DNA from: Ferruginibacter paludis | Lineage (GTDB): Bacteria > Bacteroidota > Bacteroidia > Chitinophagales > Chitinophagaceae | NCBI RefSeq assembly: GCF_030409685.1 | Contig: NZ_JAUFQJ010000007.1 | Coordinates: 1 to 64,000 of the forward strand | Reading direction: 5' to 3' | Length of the DNA: 64,000 bases | Part shown: one piece after another, positions 1 through 8,255 of the stretch | Numbering within the stretch: the stretch's first letter is position 1 | Layout: each line of letters starts with the position of its first letter | Notes under the pieces: model-generated | Seen by the model: only the letters and a program-made list of their open reading frames with translations | What the model was told of the DNA's origin: nothing | The model's database searches: none | Translations under genes and position numbers: made by a program

Positions 1-1
1 G

Positions 2-286
2 TTCCCCTATGCCCCGGAACAGTTCTGGCAGTTGATCCGGCAGATTATCCGCGAGGAATTTTCCAACAATGAAAAGCAAAAGCCTGTGATGCCGGTTTAC
101 GAAACGCCCGGCCTGACCTACAAACCGCTGTATAAAATGGCGGAAGTGTGCACGATGTTTCATGTTACAAAACCCACGGTATACGACTGGATCAAACATG
201 GTAAACTAAAACCTTTTAAGATTCGCTCCCGGGTTTATTTTCTCTGGCAGGATATTCAGGATCTCTTACACCTGCCTGCAGATTAA
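2..286 (+). CDS. Helix-turn-helix (excisionase-like) DNA-binding protein, 5' end outside window
   Basis: The reading frame is open from the first bases of the window (residues FPYAPEQFWQLIRQII...), so the true start lies upstream; the TTG at 32 is not needed. The C-terminal half has the MerR/excisionase-type HTH seen in 'HTH_17' proteins: a helix around 'YKMAEVCTMFHVTKPTVYDWIKHGKLKPFKI' (here split: MAEVCTMFHVTKPTVYDW then KHGKLKPFKI), followed by a short beta wing and 'LWQDIQDLL'. Proteins of this type regulate excision or transcription in Bacteroidota integrative elements, and the mobC/relaxase genes just downstream fit that. Whether it is an excision factor or a simple regulator cannot be told from sequence alone. 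Confidence 0.75.
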   Translation, partial: FPYAPEQFWQLIRQIIREEFSNNEKQKPVMPVYETPGLTYKPLYKMAEVCTMFHVTKPTVYDWIKHGKLKPFKIRSRVYFLWQDIQDLLHLPAD

Positions 287-414
287 TTTTCTTTTCTTTT
301 TCACCAGCATCATTTTAAGATTTAAAAGGAATAAAAAAGAAGAAAGAAACAATTGATTATAGACCTCTGAGGTTTTCTAAAAATAAGATTGAATCATTTT
401 TAAAAACAAACATC

Positions 415-783
415 ATGGCAGACTTTAAAAGAAGAACACTTTGCCTGAGCAATGGCAAACAAATTAAATTATTTGGCAACAGCATCGCCATCGGTAGAAG
501 CCTTGAAATCGGAGAAGGCTATGCCCCCAATATTTTTTCCTGCCTGGAACAAAGCTTTGAAGAAAAGGCAGGCAACCTGCCTTTTAAATCACCGGCCGGA
601 GGAAACAATACACCGGAAGCCGAAGCAAAAAAGTCTTCCCTTTCGATAGCCAATCCTTACCGCTTAAGTGCAGAAGAATTGATGGAGATCGCTGACTATT
701 CCATCCGGTTATGGCTGGATCTGAAAGACAATATCCGGAAGTTTGGAACGACCAATCCAAAAATATTTAACCGGGAAACCTAA
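415..783 (+). CDS. Conserved hypothetical protein of mobilizable element
   Basis: A 122-residue protein with no domain I recognise. The N-terminus is basic (MADFKRRTLCLSNGKQIKLFG), the middle is Pro/Gly/Ala-rich and probably disordered (residues about 55-75), and the C-terminus carries an acidic-hydrophobic helix (about 80-105, 'SAEELMEIADYSIRLWLDL'). It sits between the HTH gene and the mobC/relaxase pair on the same strand, so it is probably element cargo or an accessory mobilisation protein. The start at ATG 415 is preceded by an AT-rich leader without a clear Shine-Dalgarno site. Confidence 0.6.
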   Translation: MADFKRRTLCLSNGKQIKLFGNSIAIGRSLEIGEGYAPNIFSCLEQSFEEKAGNLPFKSPAGGNNTPEAEAKKSSLSIANPYRLSAEELMEIADYSIRLWLDLKDNIRKFGTTNPKIFNRET

Positions 784-923
784 AATTTTACTGCGGTTTA
801 AAAACAATGTCACCAATGTTAGCAGCGATTGCAAACAGCAGTAGCATTCTTTAGAAAAAGTGACTTGAACAAGCAAGGACGGCCCATTCGGAATACCGGA
901 TAAAGGCAACAGCTTCGGTTTAG

Positions 924-1010
924 AACATAGCCAGCTATGTTTTGGTAATACCAAAACCCCGGCAGCACTCAGGCGCAGTGCCGGGCCGTTGTTCATCCGC
1001 TTTGGCGGAT
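924..1010. other. Candidate origin of transfer (cluster of hairpins upstream of mobC)
   Basis: Four inverted repeats follow each other within 90 bp just before the mobC start at 1034: AACATAGC-CA-GCTATGTT (924-941), TTTTGGT-AAT-ACCAAAA (940-956), CCCGGCA...TGCCGGG (958-964 with 979-985) and ATCCGC-TTTG-GCGGAT (995-1010). The 783-1033 gap has no convincing gene. Hairpin-rich DNA directly upstream of a MobC/relaxase pair is the usual place for an oriT; the first two perfect hairpins are the best candidates for relaxosome binding. The nick site cannot be called from sequence. Confidence 0.5.
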
Positions 1011-1033
1011 TCACAAATAAGGGGGAGAAGAAA

Positions 1034-1417
1034 ATGGAAAGTGTAAAAGCATACAACAAAAATAAAGGTGGCCGGCCCCTGAAAGCCCTGCGGAAAAGCC
1101 AGGTAATCTCTTTAAAGTGTTCGGCCTTTGATAAGGCAATCATCAAAGCCAAAGCAAAAAAAGCCAACCTCTCTGCCTCGGAATACCTGCTGGAAATTTC
1201 CCGTAACGGAACTATTATAATCACAGAAAAGCAGCTGCCGGGTGAAGTATTAAAACAGCTGGGAGCAGTGCACCACATGGCGGCCAACCTGAACCAGCTG
1301 GCAAAAAAACGCAACAGTGTAACCGATGAATTAAGCGCAGCCGAGCGTTTTGAACTGCAGGTATTGTCAGGAGAATTAAAATTAATGGTACAACTCATAA
1401 AAAATTATCTGCGATGA
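1034..1417 (+). CDS. mobC: MobC-like mobilization accessory protein
   Basis: 127 residues starting at ATG 1034, preceded by a strong GGGGGAGAAG ribosome site; the longer frame from 989 is not needed. The N-terminus has the 'NKGGRPLK' motif followed by 'VISLKCSAFDKAIIKAKAKKANLSASEYLLE', typical of ribbon-helix-helix relaxosome proteins of the MobC/BmgB kind, and the C-terminal part contains 'LGAVHHMAANLNQLAKKRN', which matches the conserved 'NLNQ' segment of MobC proteins. It would bind oriT and help the relaxase nick it. The stop overlaps the relaxase start by four bases (ATGA at 1414), so the two are translationally coupled. Confidence 0.85.
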   Translation: MESVKAYNKNKGGRPLKALRKSQVISLKCSAFDKAIIKAKAKKANLSASEYLLEISRNGTIIITEKQLPGEVLKQLGAVHHMAANLNQLAKKRNSVTDELSAAERFELQVLSGELKLMVQLIKNYLR

Positions 1418-2481
1418 TTGGCACCGTAACCACCGGCAGTTCTTTTTACCACTGCATCAGTTATTGCCTGGAGGACAAACAGAAACTGACGGCTGATGAA
1501 AAAATAGAAAATGAACTCACGGAAGACCTGCAGCACAAGAACCGGGCAGAAGTGCTGGCCTATAATTATTGCTTTGGCAATAAACAGGAACTGGCGGACC
1601 AGTTTCATGAAGTAGCCAGGCTGAGCAAAAGAGTGCAGCAACCCGTACTGCATTTATCCCTGCGGCTGGCGCCGGGAGAAAAACTGGATAGGGAACAACT
1701 GGTAGCAATGGGTAAAACACTGGCAGACACTTTTGGTGTGGGCGATCACCAGTACCTGACCATCCTGCACAAAGATACCCGGGAACAACATATCCACCTG
1801 GTGGCTAACCGTGTGGGCTACGATGGAAAAGCTGTCAGCACGAGCAATAATTATTTTGAGATGGATCAGCTCTGCCGAAGACTGGAGAAGGAGTATCACC
1901 TCAGAGAAGTACTGAGTGCCCGGCGGTTTTTGTCGCAGGAACAGCGGCAGATCCCGCGACATGATATCCGCAAAGAACAACTTCGCCATGACCTGCAGGA
2001 AACCCTGCAAAAGGTAAGCGATTATGAAGCCCTTCAGAAACAAATGCAGCAACTGGGCTATAAAATTATAAGAGGCAGGGGCATTTGTTTTCTGGATGAT
2101 AAAAAGGTAAAGATAAAAGGCAGCGAAGTGGGTTTTTCGCTGGCAACCATTGAAAAGATCCTTGCGCTAAAACAGCAGCTCCAGGAAAAGCAACTGCAAA
2201 AAATTGCAGCGGCTCTGCAGCCAAAGCAGCAAAGGCAAGCGATGGATCTTTCTGCAACCAGGCAAAAAATCGAGCAGTCAACCCATTCATCAGCCAATAT
2301 AAAAGATTGGGAAAATGCTGCCGAAAAGGAAATCAATCGCAGCATTGGTCAGCTGCAAAAAACACTGAACCACCTGCTTTATGATTTAACTAAACCTGAA
2401 CCTGTGCAGGAAAGTATCAACCCTGAATTATTAAAAGAAAGTGAGCGGTTGAAAAAGAAACAAAGACACCTGCACATGTGA
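1414..2481 (+). CDS. mobA: Relaxase/mobilization nuclease (MOBP-type)
   Basis: 355-residue relaxase. The catalytic three-histidine motif is visible as H119-x-D121-T-x-x-x-H126-x-H128 ('HKDTREQHIHLVAN'), preceded by the second motif 'HLSLRLAPGE' near residue 80; the nicking tyrosine is probably Y12 or Y17 in the N-terminal 'SSFYHCISYCLED'. The C-terminal third (about 200-355) is Gln/Lys-rich and predicted to be coiled coil. The protein would cut one strand at oriT and lead it into a recipient using a co-resident conjugation machine; no type IV secretion genes lie in this window, so the element appears mobilizable, not self-transmissible, at least on this side. Confidence 0.88.
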   Translation: MIGTVTTGSSFYHCISYCLEDKQKLTADEKIENELTEDLQHKNRAEVLAYNYCFGNKQELADQFHEVARLSKRVQQPVLHLSLRLAPGEKLDREQLVAMGKTLADTFGVGDHQYLTILHKDTREQHIHLVANRVGYDGKAVSTSNNYFEMDQLCRRLEKEYHLREVLSARRFLSQEQRQIPRHDIRKEQLRHDLQETLQKVSDYEALQKQMQQLGYKIIRGRGICFLDDKKVKIKGSEVGFSLATIEKILALKQQLQEKQLQKIAAALQPKQQRQAMDLSATRQKIEQSTHSSANIKDWENAAEKEINRSIGQLQKTLNHLLYDLTKPEPVQESINPELLKESERLKKKQRHLHM

Positions 2482-2564
2482 CCGGCAGCATTCACCAATG
2501 AATCAAATCAACTGGTAAAACAATCAAAAAGTAAATTAATCAATGACAACAAAAAACAGCAATT

Positions 2565-3284
2565 ATGGAAACAGGCATCAACAACACAGCAACAGAAAAA
2601 AATGGGGAACTGACCATCGTGATCAATCATTTTACAGAACAATTGCAAAACAACCTGAAGGCAGTATCTGGTCTGATAGAAGCTGTGGAGCAAAACTCAC
2701 AGCATATAGTTGCGCTTACCAAACAGGTTGAAACCTTGCGGGAAGACCACGGTGAAGAAAGCAACAGCCTGACGGTTGACATAATAGAGCAACAATTTGA
2801 AAAGCTGAAGGACAATTTAAAACGGCAGCTGTTGCCGGAAGCAAGGCTGGATCATCTTGTGGCCGCGATACAAACGAACAATGAACTGCGCCAGCAACCA
2901 CCACCTCAAAAAGTAGTTCATCAGCATCACGCAGCCAATATTCTTTGGGTTACTGCAGGATTGTTTGTTTTGCTTTTACTGGCCAGCGGAGGCTGGTACA
3001 GCACCTCTGGCAAACTGGATCAATACAAAGCCAATGACATTAAATACCGCTACCTGAAACAAAAAAGTACTTTCACTAATTTACAATTCCTGTACAGGCT
3101 GGACAGCCTGCAAGTATCAAGCTACCCTATGCGGGATAGTGTAGAAAGCTGGGAGGCGGAAGAACGAAAAGCATTTGAATTGAATAAGAAATTGCGGGAG
3201 CAATCAGCAGCAACCAATGAAGTGAAAGGGGAATTGGAGGAATTAAAATCGAAAGAAAAGTTGAGGAAAGAGAATGACAGGTAA
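2565..3284 (+). CDS. Coiled-coil single-pass membrane protein of mobilizable element
   Basis: 239 residues, no recognised family. Residues 20-115 are Gln/Glu/Asn-rich and predicted to form a long coiled coil; one hydrophobic segment (about 128-147, 'ILWVTAGLFVLLLLASGGWY') should cross the inner membrane; the C-terminal part (150-239) is charged and again helical, ending in a Lys/Glu-rich tail. It follows the relaxase on the same strand after an 83-bp gap. Similar coiled-coil/TM proteins accompany relaxases in Bacteroidota mobilizable elements, so a role in docking the relaxosome at the membrane is possible, but this is inference from context. Confidence 0.65.
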   Translation: METGINNTATEKNGELTIVINHFTEQLQNNLKAVSGLIEAVEQNSQHIVALTKQVETLREDHGEESNSLTVDIIEQQFEKLKDNLKRQLLPEARLDHLVAAIQTNNELRQQPPPQKVVHQHHAANILWVTAGLFVLLLLASGGWYSTSGKLDQYKANDIKYRYLKQKSTFTNLQFLYRLDSLQVSSYPMRDSVESWEAEERKAFELNKKLREQSAATNEVKGELEELKSKEKLRKENDR

Positions 3285-3411
3285 AAATCGTTATACTAAA
3301 ACAACCTCCGAAGACTTTTTTTTAAAAATTCAGTTAAACCCGATTGCTGGGCAATTTCCGGATAATAGAAATGGAGAGTTTGTTTAATCATCTTTAATTT
3401 AAACTATCATT

Positions 3412-3670
3412 ATGCGATATTTTAAACTGTGCATTGCATTGAGCTAGTTGCTCTACTATAGCGGCTTCGGCGAAAAATAAGTCTGCCGAACAGCATGGTA
3501 CCTGTGGTGGCAAAGATAGGCAGGGCACGGCTAAATACAGGGAAGGTTACATCAATGAAGCGGGCTTATTGTGATGAGGAAATGTGAGGCCAGTAAATGG
3601 TGAAGTTTTTTTACCTGTTGAACAGGATGGTAGGGGATATTAAATGACATGTCCTTGCGAGCCTCAGTAA
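3412..3670 (+). pseudogene. Decayed small secreted protein gene (unknown family)
   Basis: A signal-peptide-like start (MRYFKLCIALS) at ATG 3412 runs into an in-frame TAG, continues (LLYYSGFGEK), then needs a frameshift near 3478 to give a readable stretch (SAEQHGTCGGKDRQGTAKY, then REGYINEAG), with further stops (TGATGA, TAA) before 'MTCPCEPQ'. The Cys-containing text (TCGG, CPC) and leader suggest a small exported protein that has collected several inactivating changes. I do not recognise the family, so the call rests only on the coding-like appearance of the pieces. Confidence 0.35.
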
Positions 3671-3711
3671 AGCGCTAGATCTGGATAAAAAATTCATTTA
3701 ATTTGCTTACT

Positions 3712-4241
3712 ATGAAACAGATGGTCTTATTGTCAACTTTTGTTATTGCTTTTAGCTTGACTTCAATTGCTCAGGTTGAAAATACCTCTTAGAGCAATCA
3801 ATCAGTGGAGCGGGTGCCTCAACTTTCTATCATTGTTCCGTCAGATGTAAAAGAGACCTGGAAGTATTTTGCAACAGATTCAATGCTTTCCAAATGGATA
3901 GCGCCCATTGCATATTTTGAATTAAAAAGCGGCGGTTCTATAGTCACAGACTTCGACAAGAAAAAACACTTGCAGAAAACAGCTCCATCAAACTTGGATT
4001 GATAAATTATCTGGAGAATGAGCTTTTGATTTTGAAAGTGGAGTTAAATAACAACTTTTCTAAAAAAGTTACAAGAAGAAGATGATGAGCTTCAAGGAAT
4101 AATTCAGTTTGTTTCAATTGGTCATGAAAAAACAAAAATAATTTCCTCTATGATTGGATGGGGACAGGGCACAGACAGGGGTAAAACTTACGATTTCTTT
4201 TTGAAAGGTAATGGTGGACTTACAAGGAACTTTTGGGGTGA
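3712..4241 (+). pseudogene. SRPBCC/AHSA1-type protein, broken by a stop and frameshifts
   Basis: ATG 3712 opens a signal-peptide-like segment (MKQMVLLSTFVIAFSLTSIAQ) that meets an in-frame TAG at 3790. The same frame then reads through 'VERVPQLSIIVPSDVKETWK...' to 4002. Changing frame there gives 'AENSSIKLGLINYLENELL...VELNNNFSKK', a second shift near 4080 gives 'DDELQGIIQFVSIGHEKTKI' and 'SSMIGWGQGTDRGKTYDFF', and a third near 4211 restores 'WTYKELLG' before TGA 4239-4241. The text is that of the START-like SRPBCC (activator of Hsp90 ATPase) superfamily with an export signal. One nonsense and about three frameshifts mean it is dead. Confidence 0.7.
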
Positions 4242-4348
4242 TCAAATAATTAAAGGATAAAACAGCGTGGCCATCGCTTTCACAAGCAGCGGTTTTTTGG
4301 TGATTTGTCAGACAAATTTTCAGTTGTTTGAAAACTAAATCAAACATG

Positions 4349-5164
4349 CTATGGTCGTGCAGTCGGTTTTCCCTTCCGGATTTTGGTAAAAGGCAACTTC
4401 AATAAATAACCCATTGTCAATTCTGCAGGATTATTATAGGGCGCCACGCCGATGGTAATGTCGTCTTGCTTTACATTCAGGCGCATCGTTTTATGCAGTC
4501 GATCCCAGCAGGAAAAAATAACAGAATAATTGCTATCAGTTTCCTGTTGAACAACAGAATGATGAATGCCATGCATACGCGGCGTGACGAAGATTTTGTT
4601 CAACGCTTTTTCAAGTTGAATAAGAAGTTTCCAGTTACTGTGATGAAACTGTGTGGCAGCTTCAAAAACTATTTCATAAATCAGTACTGTCAATGGTGTG
4701 GCTCCGGTTAAAAATACAACGGCTCCCCGGAAAAAAACTGAGCCAATCATTTCACCAAAATGAAAGCGAAAAGCGGTGGTGATGTCAAGGTCCGGATCGG
4801 TATGATGAACCAGGTGAAAACGCCATAGCAGGGGTATTTTGTGATTGAGTACATGCCATAAATAGTTTCCATAGTCCAGCAGTACAAAAGCGATAGCAGC
4901 TTCTATGAAGGAAGGCAGGGCATAGAGGTAGTTTAATCCAACATGAATGGTTTCGTTTTTATAAGCCAACCAAACCATGGCTGGTAAAAATATAAACCGC
5001 AACAAGCCAAAAGAGGGAATGGAGGCCAACAGATTTACAATTATTCTTCTCCAACGGTTTTGTATTCTTTTACGCAGCCGAAATTTTGTTTCCAACAAAA
5101 ACAACAATACGAAAATAACAGTCAAAGCAGGTGCGCCGATTTTATCAAATATGGCATGTATCAT
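4349..5164 (-). CDS. Sterol desaturase/fatty acid hydroxylase family membrane enzyme
   Basis: 271 residues with the histidine clusters of the di-iron membrane hydroxylase superfamily: 'WHVLNH' (about 103-108), 'FHLVHHTD' (about 115-122), 'FHHSN' and 'HGIHHS' near residue 200. Three to four hydrophobic segments precede and separate the boxes, so the metal site faces the cytoplasm from the inner membrane. Family members hydroxylate or desaturate lipid substrates with O2. It is the last gene of the minus-strand run that starts with the arsenosugar genes, 9 bp after the small membrane protein, so a lipid-linked product of that pathway is conceivable, but the true substrate is unknown. Confidence 0.8.
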   Translation of the reverse strand: MIHAIFDKIGAPALTVIFVLLFLLETKFRLRKRIQNRWRRIIVNLLASIPSFGLLRFIFLPAMVWLAYKNETIHVGLNYLYALPSFIEAAIAFVLLDYGNYLWHVLNHKIPLLWRFHLVHHTDPDLDITTAFRFHFGEMIGSVFFRGAVVFLTGATPLTVLIYEIVFEAATQFHHSNWKLLIQLEKALNKIFVTPRMHGIHHSVVQQETDSNYSVIFSCWDRLHKTMRLNVKQDDITIGVAPYNNPAELTMGYLLKLPFTKIRKGKPTARP

Positions 5165-5173
5165 GTTGTTGCG

Positions 5174-5491
5174 TTATATCTTTTTCCTGGTTTTTAATAT
5201 CGTTGAATATGTCCCGTAAACAATCAGCAATCCGATAAAAAAATAAACCCACACAGGAATGTTTTTACCCACGATGATGAGGTATACATACGCCGAAATA
5301 AAGCAACATCCGGTAAGCAATAACGGCAATGCATAGGGTTGTTTATTTTTCATTCGTTTGATAGTATGGCCAAGCGATATAAAAAATAAAGGAATGGCTC
5401 CAATATAAATGCCGCCAAAAATGTAAGGGTTTACATGGTACTTTGTACCCAGGCTTAAAAACCATTCTTTAAATAAATTCCACAATGCCAT
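5174..5491 (-). CDS. Small membrane protein, three predicted transmembrane helices
   Basis: 105 residues, no named family. Hydrophobic segments at about 22-40, 53-73 and 78-96 are separated by a basic loop (KRMKNKQ), giving a three-helix inner-membrane protein. Its ATG overlaps the stop of the oxidoreductase gene by one base (TGATG at 5489-5493), so the two are likely co-translated. It sits between a flavin disulfide reductase and a membrane hydroxylase and could act with either; nothing in the sequence decides this. Confidence 0.65.
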   Translation of the reverse strand: MALWNLFKEWFLSLGTKYHVNPYIFGGIYIGAIPLFFISLGHTIKRMKNKQPYALPLLLTGCCFISAYVYLIIVGKNIPVWVYFFIGLLIVYGTYSTILKTRKKI

Positions 5492-6927
5492 CAGCTGAAT
5501 ATTTTATAGGCTTGTTGCAATAGTTTTTTCACCGCAGCCGTCAGGGTTTTTTCTTTATGTTTTACAATCAATAACTGATTTACTCTTGCTGCCACAGGGT
5601 AGGGATACACCTTATTGAAAATAGCATTGATGGACGTTTTGCTTGCGTTAGTCAAAATAAGTTCCTGCACCAGTTCGCCTGCATTGGGTGAAATCATCGT
5701 GCCTCCTAACAATACCTGCTTTTTAAACCAGGCACTTTTGCTGATAAATAAAATCTGTTTGCCATACTGGTAATTATCAACCACCGCCCGGTCGTCCATA
5801 CTAAAATCCTGTTCTAATTTTTCATATGGAATGCCTCTTTCACTTAACTGTTTTTCATCTAATCCAAACGTTGCCAATTCAGGATCCGTAAAGGTTACCC
5901 AGGACATATAACGGTTATCTAACTTCTTTTTAAAAGGGGAAAAAAAGTTGTTAATCAATATCCTTGCATGAAACTCCGCGGCATGTGAAAACTGAAGGTC
6001 GCCGGCAATATCACCGCAAACAAATACGTCTTTATTTGTAGTACGCAGGTATGGATCAATTATTATTTTATCATCCTTAACGGTTATACCTGCAGTTTGT
6101 AACTGCAATGGTTCCAATATAAGTTCTCTGCCTATGGCGACAAAGACTGCATCGAATTGCACGGCTTGTGTGTTGCCATCTGCCATTTTTATGATGCCTT
6201 CACTGGCTGAAGAGAATTGCTCAACAGAAGCATTGAAAATAAATTCAATTCCTTCTGCCTGCAATTGTTGCAGCAGGATTGCCGCTACCGATGGTTTATC
6301 GTGTTCTAAAATCATAGCTCCTTTATGAACAACGGTTACCTTGCTGCCAAGCCGGTGTAAAGCCTGTGCCATTTCAATGCCTATCGGGCCACCACCAACA
6401 ACCAAAAGTCGTTCAGGTAAATCCTGCAGATGGAAAATACTTTTGTTGTCGTAATAAGTTATTTTTTCAGCGCCGGGCACGTGTAATTTTTTGGGACTGG
6501 ACCCTGTGGCGATGACAATCTTTTTCCCGTTAAATTTCTCTCCGTTTACAGCCACTTCGTGTCTGCCTGCAAAGTTGGCATTGCCCAACATAACATCAAT
6601 ACCCTGTTCTCTTAGCCATTGCGCATTTTCATGTTTGCGGATCAATGCCTGTTTGGAATAAACATACTCAATCGCTCTTTTTAAATCTACTTGTCCGCTA
6701 ACCCGCAAGCCAAATGCAGCGGCTGTTTTGGCGCTGTTGACAATCTTTGCAACATGAATTAAGGCCTTACTCGGAACACAACCATCATTCAAACAATCTC
6801 CGCCGATGGCTGCATCTGTTTTTGCCAGCATTAATACTTTAAAACCGGCCGTGTTCATAAATAAGCCAACGCTTAGCCCTGCCGAGCCTGAACCGATAAC
6901 AATGATGTCGTATTGCTTTTGCCTCAT
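5491..6927 (-). CDS. Mercuric reductase-like FAD/NAD(P) disulfide oxidoreductase
   Basis: 478 residues, full length for a class I flavin disulfide reductase. Seen: the FAD-binding 'GSGSAGLSVG' at 12-21, the redox pair in 'GGDCLNDGCVPSK' (C45 and C50), the NAD(P)-binding 'VVGGGPIGIEMAQAL' around 175, 'VFVCGDIAGD' before the second FAD contact, and a C-terminal dimerisation domain with 'MISPNAGELVQELILT'. The C-terminal vicinal cysteines and N-terminal HMA domain of true MerA are absent, and the C-terminus is basic and hydrophobic. It lies 15 bp after the TIGR04283-type glycosyltransferase, in the arsenosugar operon, so reduction of an arsenical or a thiol partner is plausible. Confidence 0.82.
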   Translation of the reverse strand: MRQKQYDIIVIGSGSAGLSVGLFMNTAGFKVLMLAKTDAAIGGDCLNDGCVPSKALIHVAKIVNSAKTAAAFGLRVSGQVDLKRAIEYVYSKQALIRKHENAQWLREQGIDVMLGNANFAGRHEVAVNGEKFNGKKIVIATGSSPKKLHVPGAEKITYYDNKSIFHLQDLPERLLVVGGGPIGIEMAQALHRLGSKVTVVHKGAMILEHDKPSVAAILLQQLQAEGIEFIFNASVEQFSSASEGIIKMADGNTQAVQFDAVFVAIGRELILEPLQLQTAGITVKDDKIIIDPYLRTTNKDVFVCGDIAGDLQFSHAAEFHARILINNFFSPFKKKLDNRYMSWVTFTDPELATFGLDEKQLSERGIPYEKLEQDFSMDDRAVVDNYQYGKQILFISKSAWFKKQVLLGGTMISPNAGELVQELILTNASKTSINAIFNKVYPYPVAARVNQLLIVKHKEKTLTAAVKKLLQQAYKIFS

Positions 6928-6942
6928 TTAATAACAGCTTTG

Positions 6943-7641
6943 TTAAATCTTATTTTGAGTGATCATTTTTTTATAGGCAGCCACCAGTTTTTGCTGCGAA
7001 TAGCCAAGGCGGTACATGCCATAAATAATAAAAAATATTCTCTGCGTTTTATAAATGCCGTTCTCCAGGTATTTTCTTGCAGATGTCACTACCGGCTTTT
7101 TAATGATCGTAAAACGGGTGATTTTTTTTAAGCGTTTTATCAGGTGCTGGTCTTCCAATACGATGTGCTTTTCACAAAAGCCACCGGTCTTTTCAAAAAC
7201 TGATTTTCTTACAAATAAACTCTGGTCACCAAAACGGATGGCATCTACATCAAACCTGGTAAACCAGCAATTGGCTTTTAAAAACCAATGATCATAATCA
7301 AATGACAACATGAAGCAACCTGCACCACAGCCCTTGTCAGCCGACATTGCAATATCGGTGCTGAAGTTTTTGGGTGGGATGGTATCGGCGTGCAAAAAGT
7401 ATAAAATATCTTCCGTTGCAAAAGAGGCACCATAATTCATTTGAGCCGAACGACCTTTCGCAGGGCTCACCACGACTGTTGCATTGGCGGCTTTGGCAAT
7501 GGCCACCGTATCATCTGTGCTTCCACCATCCGCTATTATAATTTCCGTAATCAAATTGTCAACATCATGTTCCCTCAGTTGCTGAATGGTTGATTGAATA
7601 TGCGCAGCTTCATTGAAGGTTGGAATAATTACCGTCATCAT
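6943..7641 (-). CDS. Arsenosugar-type glycosyltransferase family 2 (TIGR04283-like)
   Basis: 232-residue GT-A glycosyltransferase: 'VIIPTFNEAAHI' at the start, the 'IIADGGSTDDT' nucleotide site at about 35-45, 'HADTIPP' as the DxD-type metal motif near 83, and 'EDQHLIKRLKK' as the acceptor-loop acid near 170. The short single-domain form with 'GRSAQMNYGA' is typical of the TIGR04283 group that accompanies ArsS. It should add a sugar or aglycone to the arsenoribose product. The start at 7641 overlaps the previous gene by four bases (ATGA). Confidence 0.85.
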   Translation of the reverse strand: MMTVIIPTFNEAAHIQSTIQQLREHDVDNLITEIIIADGGSTDDTVAIAKAANATVVVSPAKGRSAQMNYGASFATEDILYFLHADTIPPKNFSTDIAMSADKGCGAGCFMLSFDYDHWFLKANCWFTRFDVDAIRFGDQSLFVRKSVFEKTGGFCEKHIVLEDQHLIKRLKKITRFTIIKKPVVTSARKYLENGIYKTQRIFFIIYGMYRLGYSQQKLVAAYKKMITQNKI

Positions 7642-8255
7642 CTTTCCCGCTGATTTGTTTGAAAGAGTTGTTTCTGCGCTTCGCTTAAATCCTGCTCCGT
7701 ATCTATATCTGATAACACGGGCAGCAAATGAACAGACAGGTTTTCATGCTTACAAATGTCCAGTGTTTGTTGCAACACTTCACTGGTACTCCAGTTGATG
7801 TTTATGAAAAAGGGAGCGTGCAATTGCTTCATCCCTGCGAGATAATAACCACCATCTTTTGCTGGGCCTATCACCACATTGGAGTTTTTTAAATGGGTGA
7901 ACGCTTTCGTTATTATATCAGTAGAAATTTCTAAACAGTCTGTGCCAATAATTACAACTTCTTTATTTCCCTTCGCAAATGCATTTTCAAATGCATGCCG
8001 CATCCGTTCTCCCAAATCATTGCCTGACTGTATTTGTTTAACATATTTTTTGTCACTCCAGGCATCATTGGTTTCAATACTGTCTGAATAAAATAGGATT
8101 TTATGAACAGGCAGCTGATCTGTGACAGATGCTGTATGTTGCAGCAGATGCTTGTACACATTCATGGCGGCATCGTTGCCAATAGTGTTTGCCAGCCTGG
8201 TTTTTACCTTGCCATGAATCAAATTTTTTGCAAAAATTAAAAGGGCCTGTTTCAT
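7638..8255 (-). CDS. DUF2064 glycosyltransferase of arsenosugar clusters (TIGR04282-like)
   Basis: 205 residues. Markers of the group are visible: 'LLIFAKNLIHGKVKTRLA' at the N-terminus (nucleotide-sugar binding 'K.RLA'), 'VVIIGTDCLEIS' around 95-107, and 'VIGPAKDGGYYLAGMKQ' around 125-141. DUF2064 proteins are small GT-A enzymes resembling nucleotidyltransferases, and the TIGR04282 subgroup is found with ArsS and TIGR04283. It overlaps its neighbours by four bases on both sides, which fixes the gene order phosphorylase, TIGR04282, TIGR04283 as one translationally coupled unit. Exact donor and acceptor are unknown. Confidence 0.85.
   Translation of the reverse strand: MKQALLIFAKNLIHGKVKTRLANTIGNDAAMNVYKHLLQHTASVTDQLPVHKILFYSDSIETNDAWSDKKYVKQIQSGNDLGERMRHAFENAFAKGNKEVVIIGTDCLEISTDIITKAFTHLKNSNVVIGPAKDGGYYLAGMKQLHAPFFININWSTSEVLQQTLDICKHENLSVHLLPVLSDIDTEQDLSEAQKQLFQTNQRER

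Noticed and set aside
709..1398. Long minus-strand frame of 229 codons over mobC
   Set aside because: It is the antisense shadow of mobC and its upstream region, with Phe/Leu/Ser-rich composition and no family text.
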